Positions 1 to 9,890 are shown, counted from the first letter of the stretch. The stretch is DNA of 61,186 nucleotides from an uncultured Pelagibacteraceae bacterium (GCA_902517175.1 CABYBM010000002.1:1-61186), one strand, 5' to 3'. Program-made: numbers and translations. Notes: generated by a model not told the origin, from the letters alone.

Positions 1-515
1 CTATAAATAAGTTTGTTTTTAGAAATAGCTATCTTACCAGTAACAAAAGGCTTTTTATTTTTTCTATTAAAAAAATAGGGAATATAAAATTTTTTTACTT
101 TATCTTCTAGTAGACCTATCGAAACATTAATTTTATAAGATTTTAAGATTTTAAAACTTTTTTTTCTTACTCTTTTATCAGTATCTTCAACTGCGTAAAC
201 AACTTCAGATATTTTTGATTTAATTATTTCATTTGTACATGGTGGAGTTACACCTTGATGGTTGCATGGTTCCAATGTTACATACATTTTTGCACCACTA
301 AGTTTTTCATTACAATTTTTAATTGCATTAAATTCTGCATGGGGTCTACCATTAAAAGAGGTTTGACCAATTGAAATAATATTATCATTTTTAACTATTA
401 CACAACCAACAGATGGATTTGTTCCTGTTAATCCTTCACGAGATTTTGCCAAGTCCAAGGCAATCTCCATGAATAATCTATCTTTTTTTGAAAATTTATT
501 TTTTTTTGAAGACAT
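1..515 (-). CDS. ribD: Riboflavin biosynthesis protein RibD (deaminase/reductase), C-terminus cut by window edge
   Basis: Reverse-strand translation from ATG at 515 gives [44 protein letters not shown]...[10 protein letters not shown]...[21 protein letters not shown], a cytidine-deaminase-like HAE...PCxxxGxTPPC zinc site. Lies next to nrdR. Confidence 0.9.
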   Translation of the reverse strand, partial: MSSKKNKFSKKDRLFMEIALDLAKSREGLTGTNPSVGCVIVKNDNIISIGQTSFNGRPHAEFNAIKNCNEKLSGAKMYVTLEPCNHQGVTPPCTNEIIKSKISEVVYAVEDTDKRVRKKSFKILKSYKINVSIGLLEDKVKKFYIPYFFNRKNKKPFVTGKIAISKNKLIY

Positions 516-954
516 CTATCTTGTCCACGAATTGAACAAAGTCTTGTTCTTCTCTGAAGTTACGATAAACAGATGCAAAACGGACATAAGCAACAGGATC
601 CAATTCCTTTAAACCTTCCATTACCATTGTACCAATTGTACTTGTTGAAATTTCGCTTTGACCAAGTTCTTCCAAAGATCTTGAAATTTTACTAATAAAT
701 TTTTCTGCTGTTTCTGTATCAATAGGTCTTTTTTTTAAAGATAAATAAATAGATTTAGATAACTTATCTCTATCAAAAGTAGATTTTCTTCCATTCTTCT
801 TGACAACCATTATTTCTCTAAACTGAACCCTTTCAAAAGTTGTAAAACGAGCGCCACAAACACACAGTCTTCTTCTTCTTATTGCTGTACCATCTTCTGT
901 AGGACGTGAATCAACAACAGAGGTTTCACCCTTTTTGCAAATAGAACAAATCAT
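496..954 (-). CDS. nrdR: Transcriptional repressor NrdR (Zn ribbon + ATP-cone)
   Basis: [44 protein letters not shown] plus ATP-cone region; ribD-nrdR-glyA order. Second zinc knuckle is CxC instead of CxxC. Confidence 0.95.
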   Translation of the reverse strand: MICSICKKGETSVVDSRPTEDGTAIRRRRLCVCGARFTTFERVQFREIMVVKKNGRKSTFDRDKLSKSIYLSLKKRPIDTETAEKFISKISRSLEELGQSEISTSTIGTMVMEGLKELDPVAYVRFASVYRNFREEQDFVQFVDKIDVFKKK

Positions 955-957
955 TAA

Positions 958-2265
958 TTAAAGATTCTTATATATCGGAAATGAAGAAGTTAAAGCAATA
1001 ACTTCGTTTCTAACTTCATCTTCTACTTTACTGTTGTCATCTGGGTTTTCTGATAAGCCTTTAAGAGTTTTTGTAATCAATTCACCCACTTTCTTGCATT
1101 CATTTAAACCAAAACCACGTGTTGTAATAGCTTGAGTTCCTAGTCTTATGCCAGATGTTACCATTGGCTTTTCTGTATCAAAAGGAATACCATTTTTATT
1201 ACACGTAATATTAGCTCTTGATAAGCTTTCAGCAGCTAAGTTACCTTTTACATTGTAAGGACGTAAGTCAACCAACATAAGATGAGTATCTGTACCATCA
1301 GAATAAATTTTAAAACCGTTATTTTTTAAAGTTTCTGCTAAAATTTTTGCATTTGCTAAAACAGATTTAATATAGTCTTGAAAGTCAGGCTGAAGAGCTT
1401 CTAAAAAACCGGCTGCTTTAGCTGCAATAACATGCATTAATGGTCCACCCTGATAGCCAGGAAAAACTGCTGTGTTAAATTTTTTAGATAATTCTTCGTG
1501 ATTAGTTAAAATTATTCCACCCCTTGCACTTCTAAAAACTTTATGTGTAGTAGATGTAACTACATGAGCATAGTCACATGGGTTTGGATATCCCTTTCCA
1601 GCAACCAAACCTGAAAAATGTGCCATATCAACCATTAGATATGCTCCGACTTTATCTGCAATTTCTCTAAATCTTTTAAAATCTATAACTCTGGAATATG
1701 CACTTCCACCTGCAATTATCAATTTTGGTTTATGTTCTAAGGCAAGTTTTTCAACATTGTCATAATCTATAAGTTCAGATTTTTTATCAACATCATACCC
1801 TATCGGATTAAACCATTTTCCTGACATTGAAATTTTTAAACCATGAGTGATATGACCTCCTGAATTTAAACTCATACCCATAAAAGTATCACCAGGTTTT
1901 AACAGTGCCAAAAATACAGCACCATTAGCTTGTGCTCCTGAGTGTGGCTGAGCATTGGCAAATTTACAATTGAAAAGTTTTTTTAATCTTTCAATTGCTA
2001 AATTTTCAGCAACATCAACATGTTCACAACCATTATAATATCTTTTACCAGGGTAACCTTCTGCGTATTTATTTGTTAGCACTGAACCTTGAGCCTCTAA
2101 AACAGCTTGAGAAACAATGTTCTCTGAAGCAATCAATTCTATATGTTGTTGCTGTCTCAAGAGTTCATCTTGAATTGCCTTGTGAAGCTCTGGGTCTTTT
2201 GAAGATAAACTGTCTTCAAAAAAACTTTTATAGCTATCATTTATATAATTTTTTTCACTAGACAT
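958..2265 (-). CDS. glyA: Serine hydroxymethyltransferase
   Basis: 435 aa with canonical SHMT motifs ([50 protein letters not shown]). Confidence 0.98.
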   Translation of the reverse strand: MSSEKNYINDSYKSFFEDSLSSKDPELHKAIQDELLRQQQHIELIASENIVSQAVLEAQGSVLTNKYAEGYPGKRYYNGCEHVDVAENLAIERLKKLFNCKFANAQPHSGAQANGAVFLALLKPGDTFMGMSLNSGGHITHGLKISMSGKWFNPIGYDVDKKSELIDYDNVEKLALEHKPKLIIAGGSAYSRVIDFKRFREIADKVGAYLMVDMAHFSGLVAGKGYPNPCDYAHVVTSTTHKVFRSARGGIILTNHEELSKKFNTAVFPGYQGGPLMHVIAAKAAGFLEALQPDFQDYIKSVLANAKILAETLKNNGFKIYSDGTDTHLMLVDLRPYNVKGNLAAESLSRANITCNKNGIPFDTEKPMVTSGIRLGTQAITTRGFGLNECKKVGELITKTLKGLSENPDDNSKVEDEVRNEVIALTSSFPIYKNL

Positions 2266-2690
2266 TATATTTTTTTAATCCTTTTTAAGTGTCTACCACC
2301 TTCAAATTTAGTATTCAAAAAAACACTAACACAATTTAAAGCATTTTTTTTAGTTAACAACCTTGAACCTAATGTAATGATATTTGCATCATTATGCAAT
2401 CTTGATAATTTTGTTGATTTTAAATTAAAACATTGGGCAGCTCGAATATTCTTATGTTTATTTGCAGCAATATTCATCCCTGTTCCGGATCCACAAACTA
2501 AAATTCCAACATTATTTTTACTAATTTTTACTTTTCGAGCAACCATATGAGCGTAATCTGAGTAATCTACTCTGTTATCAGAGGACGGTCCTAGATCAAA
2601 ATAATTCATTTTTTTTTTAAGTAGGTATTTTTTTATTATTTCCTTTAATTTAAAGCCAGCGTGATCAGAAGAAATATATATTTTTTTCAA
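2265..2690 (-). CDS. rpiB: Ribose-5-phosphate isomerase B
   Basis: [16 protein letters not shown]...[10 protein letters not shown]...[28 protein letters not shown] start at 2690 fits the family N-terminus better than the ORF-track start at 2717, which overlaps the upstream gene. Confidence 0.9.
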   Translation of the reverse strand: MKKIYISSDHAGFKLKEIIKKYLLKKKMNYFDLGPSSDNRVDYSDYAHMVARKVKISKNNVGILVCGSGTGMNIAANKHKNIRAAQCFNLKSTKLSRLHNDANIITLGSRLLTKKNALNCVSVFLNTKFEGGRHLKRIKKI

Positions 2691-2691
2691 A

Positions 2692-3333
2692 CTAATTAAA
2701 TTTATAATCAAGAACACAAGCTACAAGGTGAATTCTATTTTCTTCACCTCCATTAAATGCATTGTGATATTTAGTATTATTTGTAACCCATACAGAACCA
2801 TCTGCGGGCATATGTTTTGCAACATTATCTATTACCATTAAACAACCTGGGTTAGTAATAATTGGTATATGAAGTCTTGGCTCAGGATCTCTGTGCCAAC
2901 TCAAAGTAGATCTTGGCTCTTTTAAAAGAATTCTTATTCTACCCAATTTATATTTTGAAGAAAGCACATCATACACTTCCTTAAAATATGTGTTTTCATA
3001 ATCTTTAATAAATTCAGAATATTGCGACTCATCAATCTTAATATCTCTTGAAACTTCATTTCCAGTTTTATCAGGCTTAGTCCAATAAACTCCTCTAGCC
3101 TTGCTTCCTTTGATTGAATCTGGATCACCAGGGATTTGAGTAAGTGAAATGGCACCAAAGTGAGTTACACCACCACCATCATCAAATTTTTTAATATTTA
3201 CAATTTGATTGTATGCTTCTTGCAACTTATCTATATCAAATTTTATGTTCTGTTTTTGAAAATCACTGAAATCTAAAATTCTTTCCTCTTTTTTTATATT
3301 CAGGTTTATAATTTTTGTGTTATCTATAGTCAT
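2692..3333 (-). CDS. Aspartyl/asparaginyl beta-hydroxylase-like 2-oxoglutarate/Fe(II) oxygenase
   Basis: LSWHRDPEPRLHIPIITNPGCLMVID...GSVWVTNNTKYHNAFNGGEENRIHLVACV: HxD...H...R arrangement and RLHIPIITNP signature of the PF05118-like fold. Confidence 0.75.
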   Translation of the reverse strand: MTIDNTKIINLNIKKEERILDFSDFQKQNIKFDIDKLQEAYNQIVNIKKFDDGGGVTHFGAISLTQIPGDPDSIKGSKARGVYWTKPDKTGNEVSRDIKIDESQYSEFIKDYENTYFKEVYDVLSSKYKLGRIRILLKEPRSTLSWHRDPEPRLHIPIITNPGCLMVIDNVAKHMPADGSVWVTNNTKYHNAFNGGEENRIHLVACVLDYKFN

Positions 3334-3344
3334 CGAGATTGTGT

Positions 3345-3374
3345 TTTACTTATAATTATATTTATTTGTATAAT
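3345..3374 (+). promoter_or_regulatory. Putative sigma70 promoter for hemB
   Basis: TTTACT (3345-3350), 18-bp spacer, TATAAT (3369-3374), 32 bp upstream of the hemB ATG in a 67-73 bp divergent spacer. Confidence 0.4.
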
Positions 3375-3406
3375 ACTTTTGTCGCATTAATAAAGTATAT
3401 TTGAAC

Positions 3407-4396
3407 ATGATTACAGGAAAATATCCAAATTTAAGATTGAGAAGAAACAGAAAGGAATCGTGGACTAGAAGGTTGGTTCAAGAAAATACACTCAGTCCAA
3501 ATGATTTTATATTACCAATTTTCTTAATAGATGGATCAAACAAAAAAGAATCAATATCTACAATGCCAGGTGTTTTTAGATATACAATAAATAGAGTTTC
3601 TCAAATAGTAGATAAAGCAATTAAAAAAGGTATTCCAATGGTTGCTCTTTTTCCTAAAACGAAAAATACTTTAAAAAATGATTTAGGTACTGAGTCATTA
3701 AATGAAAACAATTTAGTTTGCAGGGCCATATTAGAAATTAAAAAAAAATACAAAAACCAAATTGGAATTATGTGTGATGTTGCGCTAGATCCTTATACAT
3801 CACATAGTCATGATGGATTAATAAAGTCTAATCAAATAATTAATGATGAAACAATTGAAGTACTAATAAATCAATCTCTATTACAGGCTGAAATGGGATG
3901 TGATGTTCTTGCTCCTTCAGACATGATGGATGGGAGAATAGGAAAAATAAGAAAAGCACTTGATAGTTCTAATTTTAAAAATACTCAAATTTTATCCTAT
4001 GCAGCAAAGTATGCCTCTAGTTTTTATGGACCTTTTAGAGATGCTGTTGGTTCTAAAAGCTCCCTTAAGGGTGATAAAAAAACTTATCAAATGGACTTTA
4101 GAAATAGTGATGAGGCTATGCGTGAAGTTGCTTTAGATATAAAGGAAGGTGCAGATATGATTATGGTTAAACCAGGGATGCCATATTTGGACATAATTAA
4201 ATCAATAAAAGAAAAATTTAAAATTCCAGTTTTGGCATACCAAGTTTCTGGTGAATATAGTCTTTTAGAAACTGCTATTAATAAAAAACTAATACAAAAA
4301 AACGCAGTTTATGAAAGTTTAGTCTCTTTTAAACGTTCAGGAGCAAATGCTATTGTCTCATATTACGCTGATAGAATAGACAAAATTTTAGAATAA
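3407..4396 (+). CDS. hemB: Delta-aminolevulinic acid dehydratase (porphobilinogen synthase)
   Basis: CDVALDPYTSHSHDGLI, LAPSDMMDGRIGKIR, MVKPGMPYLDII, VLAYQVSGEYS. ATG at 3407 preferred over the TTG at 3401. Confidence 0.97.
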   Translation: MITGKYPNLRLRRNRKESWTRRLVQENTLSPNDFILPIFLIDGSNKKESISTMPGVFRYTINRVSQIVDKAIKKGIPMVALFPKTKNTLKNDLGTESLNENNLVCRAILEIKKKYKNQIGIMCDVALDPYTSHSHDGLIKSNQIINDETIEVLINQSLLQAEMGCDVLAPSDMMDGRIGKIRKALDSSNFKNTQILSYAAKYASSFYGPFRDAVGSKSSLKGDKKTYQMDFRNSDEAMREVALDIKEGADMIMVKPGMPYLDIIKSIKEKFKIPVLAYQVSGEYSLLETAINKKLIQKNAVYESLVSFKRSGANAIVSYYADRIDKILE

Positions 4397-5077
4397 TTAT
4401 TTCAAAGAATTTAAAAAAATTACTCTACTATTAGGGTAATTTAAATTATTTGGTTTCAAGATTGTTTTATCCAAATAGTCTCCAACCAATTTTAATCCAC
4501 TTAATAAGATATTAATATCTGTTACCTCTAAATCTTTCTCGATAAAAAAGTTAGGAACATATTTCTTTTCAGTATAAGAAGTTACAAAATAAACAGTTTT
4601 ATTATCTTCTAAATTTTTTTCTACCAAATTTTCTAACTCAAGATCATAACCTAGTAATTTTAGTAACTCCAATTCCCAGAAAATATATTTTTTAAGCCAG
4701 TTTTGTTCATTTAATAAATTAAAAAGGTCTTCGATAAGAGAATAAACTTTTTTATTTGCCTGTGCCTCTGCTGTTAATATTTTTATTAAATTCATTGCTG
4801 AAGTAATACATGAAAGCTTTTGCTTATGATCAAAATAAAATGGACTGTAAGCTTTCAAAATTTCAATTTTAAAATAACCCATTCTATTGTCGTTTTTTGA
4901 GTTATAATTAATATGAAGTTTATTACCCACTTGAAGATAATTTTTAATTTTTTTAGACGTTCCTCCAAATATAATGCCTGAAACTTTACCTCTGTCAAAA
5001 GTATATAATTCAGCAATTATAGAGTTTTCACTATACCTACTTTTGCTAATTAAAAAACCTTGATCTATCCAATTCAT
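4397..5077 (-). CDS. recO: DNA repair protein RecO
   Basis: MNWIDQGFLISKSRYSENSIIAELYTFDRGKVSGIIFGGTSKK; RecO OB-fold N-terminus; next to rnc. Confidence 0.9.
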   Translation of the reverse strand: MNWIDQGFLISKSRYSENSIIAELYTFDRGKVSGIIFGGTSKKIKNYLQVGNKLHINYNSKNDNRMGYFKIEILKAYSPFYFDHKQKLSCITSAMNLIKILTAEAQANKKVYSLIEDLFNLLNEQNWLKKYIFWELELLKLLGYDLELENLVEKNLEDNKTVYFVTSYTEKKYVPNFFIEKDLEVTDINILLSGLKLVGDYLDKTILKPNNLNYPNSRVIFLNSLK

Positions 5078-5084
5078 ATTTTTT

Positions 5085-5750
5085 TCAATTTATATTTTTT
5101 AGACATTCAATTGCAGCGTTTTGCTCAGCATCCTTTTTCGAATTACCCAAAGATATAAAATATTTCGTATTAGGAAGCTTAACTCCTACTTTAAAAATAG
5201 GTTTATGACGTGGACCCGTATTAGAAATTATTTTATAGGTTGGTAATTTTTTAAATTTTTTTAAAGCTAGTTCTTGGAGTTTTGTTTTTGCATCTATTTG
5301 AGTAACAACACTTTTTTCAATATGACTCCCCCAAAGTTTTAAGATAATTTTTTCAGCTATATTTAATCCTTTATCTAAATAAATAGCTCCCATTAATGCC
5401 TCACAACTATCTGAAATAATTTTGTCTTCAATTTTGATAATTTTATTTTTAGGGTTGAAAGTTTTTATATATTTTTCTAATTCAATTGCTTTTGCAACTT
5501 CTAAACATGTTTTTTTATTTACTAATGATGCAAATTTTTTATCAAGTATGCCCTCTTTTTCATTAGGGTAGATTTTTAAAAGTTTTTGAGCAATAACTAA
5601 GCCAAGTACTCTATCTCCTAAAAATTCAATCTTTTCATTATTTTCATTTGGGTTAAAACTTTTGTGGGTTAATGATTGAATTAACAAATTGTTATTTTTA
5701 AATTTTAAGTTAATTTTTTTTTCTAATTTTTGATAGTCTATTTTCATCAA
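5085..5750 (-). CDS. rnc: Ribonuclease III
   Basis: EKIEFLGDRVLGLVIA signature, SDSCEALMGAIYLDKG, C-terminal dsRBD. Confidence 0.96.
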   Translation of the reverse strand: MMKIDYQKLEKKINLKFKNNNLLIQSLTHKSFNPNENNEKIEFLGDRVLGLVIAQKLLKIYPNEKEGILDKKFASLVNKKTCLEVAKAIELEKYIKTFNPKNKIIKIEDKIISDSCEALMGAIYLDKGLNIAEKIILKLWGSHIEKSVVTQIDAKTKLQELALKKFKKLPTYKIISNTGPRHKPIFKVGVKLPNTKYFISLGNSKKDAEQNAAIECLKNIN

Positions 5751-6484
5751 TTAATTTTATCAAATGTTCTATTAAATCTAATTGATTTATGCCATTTCCA
5801 AAATTCAAAAATGCTACCTGCTTTTCTATCTGATGAAAAAAAAATAAATTGAGCTTTACCAACTAAATTGTCTTTATGAACATAACCAACACTTGTTAAA
5901 TATCTACTGTCTTTAGAACAATCTCTATTATCACCTAAAAAAAAATAATGGTTATCAGGGACAGTAAAGATATCTGAATTCTGGTATGTGTATTCTTTTA
6001 AGTAGACAGTGTGAAATTTTTTTCCATTTGGTAATTTTTCTTCAAATTTAATAACATCAATAATTTCACTTCCACAATAAATATTACTTTTACTTGGAGT
6101 TTTTGACTTTAATATTTCACTGTTATTTAAATAAAGGTTAGAATCTATAAATTGAATCTTATCACCTGGTAGACCAATAAGTCTTTTTATATAATCTGTT
6201 CTATTATCTGCTGGTGTTTTGAAAACAACTACATCTCCACGTTTTGGGCTATTGAACATTACTCTTTCACTAAGTATCGGGGGACTAAAAGGAAAAGAAT
6301 GCTTACTATAGCCGTAGGAATATTTTGTAACAAACAACCTATCGCCTACCAGCAATGTTGGCTCCATTGATGATGAAGGAATATAAAATGGTTGAATTAA
6401 AATAGATCTTATTAATATAGCAATTAATAAAGCATAAAATAAAGTTTTTAAATTTTCAGAAAAAAAATTTTTATCTAGCTTCAT
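5747..6484 (-). CDS. lepB: Signal peptidase I
   Basis: IQPFYIPSSSMEPTLLVGDRLFVTKYSYG, RGDVVVFK, DYIKRLIGLPGD, FFLGDNRDCSKDSR. Confidence 0.97.
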   Translation of the reverse strand: MKLDKNFFSENLKTLFYALLIAILIRSILIQPFYIPSSSMEPTLLVGDRLFVTKYSYGYSKHSFPFSPPILSERVMFNSPKRGDVVVFKTPADNRTDYIKRLIGLPGDKIQFIDSNLYLNNSEILKSKTPSKSNIYCGSEIIDVIKFEEKLPNGKKFHTVYLKEYTYQNSDIFTVPDNHYFFLGDNRDCSKDSRYLTSVGYVHKDNLVGKAQFIFFSSDRKAGSIFEFWKWHKSIRFNRTFDKIN

Positions 6485-6867
6485 ATGGATTGAATTATTG
6501 CAAAGGCTATTGAATAATCTTTTTCATCTGAAATTGACAGAAAAGAATCAAACTTTTTAATTTTATATTTTTTTTGCACAATTTTTATAATTTTTTTATT
6601 ATCAACATATCTAGGCATACCTTTTTTATTATTTGTAATTTCAATGTCTTTAAAGTTTAAATTTGATGAAAAGCCAGTCCCTAATGCTTTAGAAAAAGCT
6701 TCTTTGGCCGCAAATCTCTTCGAAAAAAAAGCGACTTTATTTTTAGTTTTTTTTGATAATTTTAGTTCATTAATGCTATAAATTCGTCTTTTAAATTTAT
6801 TGTTCTTAATTGACTCTTTGATTCTTTTGTTATCAATGATGTCGACCCCAATCCCAAGAATTTTCAT
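6481..6867 (-). CDS. acpS: Holo-[acyl-carrier-protein] synthase
   Basis: ILGIGVDIIDNKRI...FFSKRFAAKEAFSKALGTGFS. Confidence 0.94.
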   Translation of the reverse strand: MKILGIGVDIIDNKRIKESIKNNKFKRRIYSINELKLSKKTKNKVAFFSKRFAAKEAFSKALGTGFSSNLNFKDIEITNNKKGMPRYVDNKKIIKIVQKKYKIKKFDSFLSISDEKDYSIAFAIIQSI

Positions 6868-6868
6868 A

Positions 6869-7585
6869 TTATTTCAATAATTTTTTAAAATTTTTAATCA
6901 CTTTAGACAAACCATGAAATACGGACTCCCCTATTATGAAATGACCAATATTATACTCATGTATTTCTTTTATTTTTGAGAGCAATTTAGTGGTTTTGTA
7001 ATCCAGACCATGCCCCGCATGAACCTCAATGCCCAATGAATTTGCGAGCTTTGAACTTTTTTTAATTCTTTGAAGTTCTTTGTTATATTTTTGTTTTGAC
7101 TTAACGTTATTTGATAATTTTCCTGTATGGATTTCAACACAATCAACTTCTAGCAATCTAGAAAGTTTGACATCATTTATAGAAGGATTAATAAATAAAC
7201 TAGTTCTTATTTTAGCTTTTTTAAATTTAAAAATTATTTTTTTTAATTTATTAAAATTTTTTTTTAAATTTAAACCTCCCTCAGTTGTAATTTCTTTTCT
7301 ATTTTCTGGTACTATACAGATATAATTTGGTCTAATTCTTAGAGCATTAGATACAATAATTTCATTCATTGAAACCTCAAGATTAACCAATACGTTTTTT
7401 AAATTACATATCTTTTTTGCATCTTTGTCATTAATATGTCTTCTATCTTCTCTTAAATGTATTGTTACAGAGTCTGCTCCACACTTGACTACATGTAATG
7501 CAGCGCTGATTGGATCTGGATGTTTTTCACCTCTTGCATTTCTTAATGTTGCAACGTGATCAATATTTACACCTAGTCTTTTCAC
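6869..7585 (-). CDS. pdxJ: Pyridoxine 5'-phosphate synthase
   Basis: LGVNIDHVATLRNARGEKHPDPISAA; VEIHTGKLS; VHAGHGLDYKTTK. Confidence 0.97.
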   Translation of the reverse strand: MKRLGVNIDHVATLRNARGEKHPDPISAALHVVKCGADSVTIHLREDRRHINDKDAKKICNLKNVLVNLEVSMNEIIVSNALRIRPNYICIVPENRKEITTEGGLNLKKNFNKLKKIIFKFKKAKIRTSLFINPSINDVKLSRLLEVDCVEIHTGKLSNNVKSKQKYNKELQRIKKSSKLANSLGIEVHAGHGLDYKTTKLLSKIKEIHEYNIGHFIIGESVFHGLSKVIKNFKKLLK

Positions 7586-8169
7586 TTAATAAATCTACTT
7601 CCAGGCGTTGTTATAGGTACAGACTTAAGTGTTTCAGGTAATTTTTTTGGGCTGTATACAGGCACATCTATTTTTAAATGAGATACAATTTTTGTCTTTA
7701 TTTTTAAAGATTTTTTAGTCGATCTATCTATGATAGATGCAAATCCTAATAATTTGGCATTTGCTTTCTTTATTAGTTTAACGCATTCTAAACTTGATTT
7801 TCCTGTAGTAATAACATCTTCAATAATTAGAACTCTAGCACCTTTCTTAATATAAAAACCTCTTCTGAGAGTAAATTTTCCTTTAACTCTCTCACAAAAA
7901 ATTGTTTCTTTTTTTAGAAGTCTACCGATTTCATAACCGATAATTATTCCACCCATCGCTGGAGCTAGAATTAAATCAATTTTTCGATATTTTTTTTTGA
8001 CTTGGTTTGCTAATGATTTGCAAATTTTTTCAGCTAAGTTTGGAAAACTTAGAAGTTTTGCACATTGGATATATTTTGATGAATGCAAGCCTGATGATAA
8101 AATGAAGTGACCTTCCAATAATGCATTAGTTTTTTTTAAAATATTTAAGGATTTTTTGTGTGAAAGCAT
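7582..8169 (-). CDS. pyrE: Orotate phosphoribosyltransferase
   Basis: GHFILSSGLHSSKYIQCA...VLIIEDVITTGKSSLE PRPP-binding loop. Confidence 0.94.
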   Translation of the reverse strand: MLSHKKSLNILKKTNALLEGHFILSSGLHSSKYIQCAKLLSFPNLAEKICKSLANQVKKKYRKIDLILAPAMGGIIIGYEIGRLLKKETIFCERVKGKFTLRRGFYIKKGARVLIIEDVITTGKSSLECVKLIKKANAKLLGFASIIDRSTKKSLKIKTKIVSHLKIDVPVYSPKKLPETLKSVPITTPGSRFIK

Positions 8170-9871
8170 TTCTTTTTTCTTCGTGTCTAATTATCTTAAA
8201 TTTTATACTCTTTTGTTTTAGCACTGCAATAAAATTTGTGAAATTTTTAAGGTTTCTTATAATTAATTTAAATTTAAAATTAATATAGTTTGGATTTTTG
8301 CCTACCATCTCTAAATTAGAGATATTTAATTTATGACTTCCAATCAACGAACTGATATCACCAAGTTGACCAGGTTTATCAGGTAAAGACATCCATAGCG
8401 TTGTGTTATATTTTTTAATTTTTTCCTCTTTTTGCTCACCTTTATCATGCCAATAACGTCTTATAGCAGCTCTAGCTTTTCCAGTTTTAGTGGTAGGTAT
8501 CCAATGAAGTGACGGTGAATTATTTTTTGAGGTGATGATATTTATACGATCACCATTATGAAGAATTGTTTGTAAGTCGCTTTTGTTTCCATTTATTTCG
8601 CATCCTGTTGCTGAGTTACCAATTTTTGTATGTACAGCGTACGCGAAATCAATAGCAGTAGCCTCTTTAGGTAATTTTATTACAGAACCTTTGGGTGTAA
8701 AACAAAAAACGTTTTCCTGGAACATCTGAAGTTTAGTGTATTCATATGAGTGCTCTGGATTTTCATTTTTTTCTATAATTTCAACTAAATCTTTTAACCA
8801 ATCATATTCCTTCCAGCTTAATGAATTAAACTTTTCTGAAGATTTATATTTCCAATGTGATGCTATACCTCTTTCTGCAAATTCATGCATTTCACTTGTT
8901 CTTATTTGTATTTCAATTGGTTTTTTATTTGAACCTATTACTGAAGTATGAATAGACTCATAACCGTTAATTTTAGGAGAAGATATATAATCTTTAAACT
9001 TTCCAGGAATACAATTCCATTTTTTATGAAATATTCCTAGCGTTTTGTAACAGTCATCAATATTTTTTAAAATTACTCTAAATCCAATAATGTCGGTTAC
9101 TTGTTCTAGAGAAACTCTTTTTTTTTGAACTTTTCTCCAAAGTGAAAATGGAGTTTTTTCTCTTCCATAAATTTCTGCGTTGATATGATTTTCGTTTAAA
9201 ATAGAGCTTAACTCAAAAGAAAGTTCTTCAAATAAATTTTTCTTATCGAGTTTGATTTCGTCCAATCTTTTTTTAATCAATTTTCTTGCGTCATTATTTA
9301 AAATTTCAAAAGATAAATCTTCAAGCTCATCACGAATTCTATGCATTCCCATTCTGTCTGCAAGTGGTGCATATATTTCCATTGTTTCTTGGGCAATCCT
9401 TTTTCTTTTATCTTCCTTAGTTATTGCTTTGATGGTTCTCATATTGTGAAGTCGATCAGCAATTTTAACTAATAAAACTCTAATATCTTTAGAAGTTGCT
9501 AAAATTAATTTTCTAAAATTTTCTGCTTTTGAGTTGAAACTTGCAGTGTTTTCAAAAACTGAAATTTTAGTAACTCCATCTACTAAATCTGCTACTTCAG
9601 GTCCAAATTCATTTTTGATTGTCTCATACGTAGCGACAGTATCTTCAATTGTATCATGTAATAATCCGGTAGTAATAGTTGCGCTATCTAATTTTAATTC
9701 AGTAAGAATATTTGCAACCTCAATCGGATGAACAGAGTAAGGATCACCAGATGCTCTTTTTTGATTTTGATGTGCTTTAATAGCAAAGTTATATGCTTTA
9801 TCTAATCTCTCATGATTAAGAAATTTGTTATATACTTTAACTTTATTTATAAGTTCATTAGAATTCAACAT
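8126..9871 (-). CDS. rsh: (p)ppGpp synthetase/hydrolase, Rsh (RelA/SpoT) family, compact form
   Basis: HD domain (GLLHDTIEDTVAT), synthetase domain (TDIIGFRVIL, NGYESIHTSVIG), TGS (VFCFTPKGSVIKLPKEATAIDFAYAVHTKIG), C-terminal ACT-like region; only 581 aa. Confidence 0.93.
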   Translation of the reverse strand: MLNSNELINKVKVYNKFLNHERLDKAYNFAIKAHQNQKRASGDPYSVHPIEVANILTELKLDSATITTGLLHDTIEDTVATYETIKNEFGPEVADLVDGVTKISVFENTASFNSKAENFRKLILATSKDIRVLLVKIADRLHNMRTIKAITKEDKRKRIAQETMEIYAPLADRMGMHRIRDELEDLSFEILNNDARKLIKKRLDEIKLDKKNLFEELSFELSSILNENHINAEIYGREKTPFSLWRKVQKKRVSLEQVTDIIGFRVILKNIDDCYKTLGIFHKKWNCIPGKFKDYISSPKINGYESIHTSVIGSNKKPIEIQIRTSEMHEFAERGIASHWKYKSSEKFNSLSWKEYDWLKDLVEIIEKNENPEHSYEYTKLQMFQENVFCFTPKGSVIKLPKEATAIDFAYAVHTKIGNSATGCEINGNKSDLQTILHNGDRINIITSKNNSPSLHWIPTTKTGKARAAIRRYWHDKGEQKEEKIKKYNTTLWMSLPDKPGQLGDISSLIGSHKLNISNLEMVGKNPNYINFKFKLIIRNLKNFTNFIAVLKQKSIKFKIIRHEEKRNAFTQKILKYFKKN

Positions 9872-9890
9872 TATTTACTATATCATTAAA

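Noticed and set aside
1995-2261. ORF 88 aa on + strand inside glyA
   Set aside because: Antisense shadow of a strongly conserved SHMT; no recognisable domain.
2934-3158. 74-aa same-strand ORF inside the 2OG-oxygenase gene
   Set aside because: Out-of-frame internal ORF without a recognisable domain; the 213-aa frame has the conserved motifs.
3334-3406. Riboswitch or structured RNA upstream of hemB or the glyA cluster
   Set aside because: The spacer is short, AT-rich and adequately explained by promoters; no strong pairing seen.
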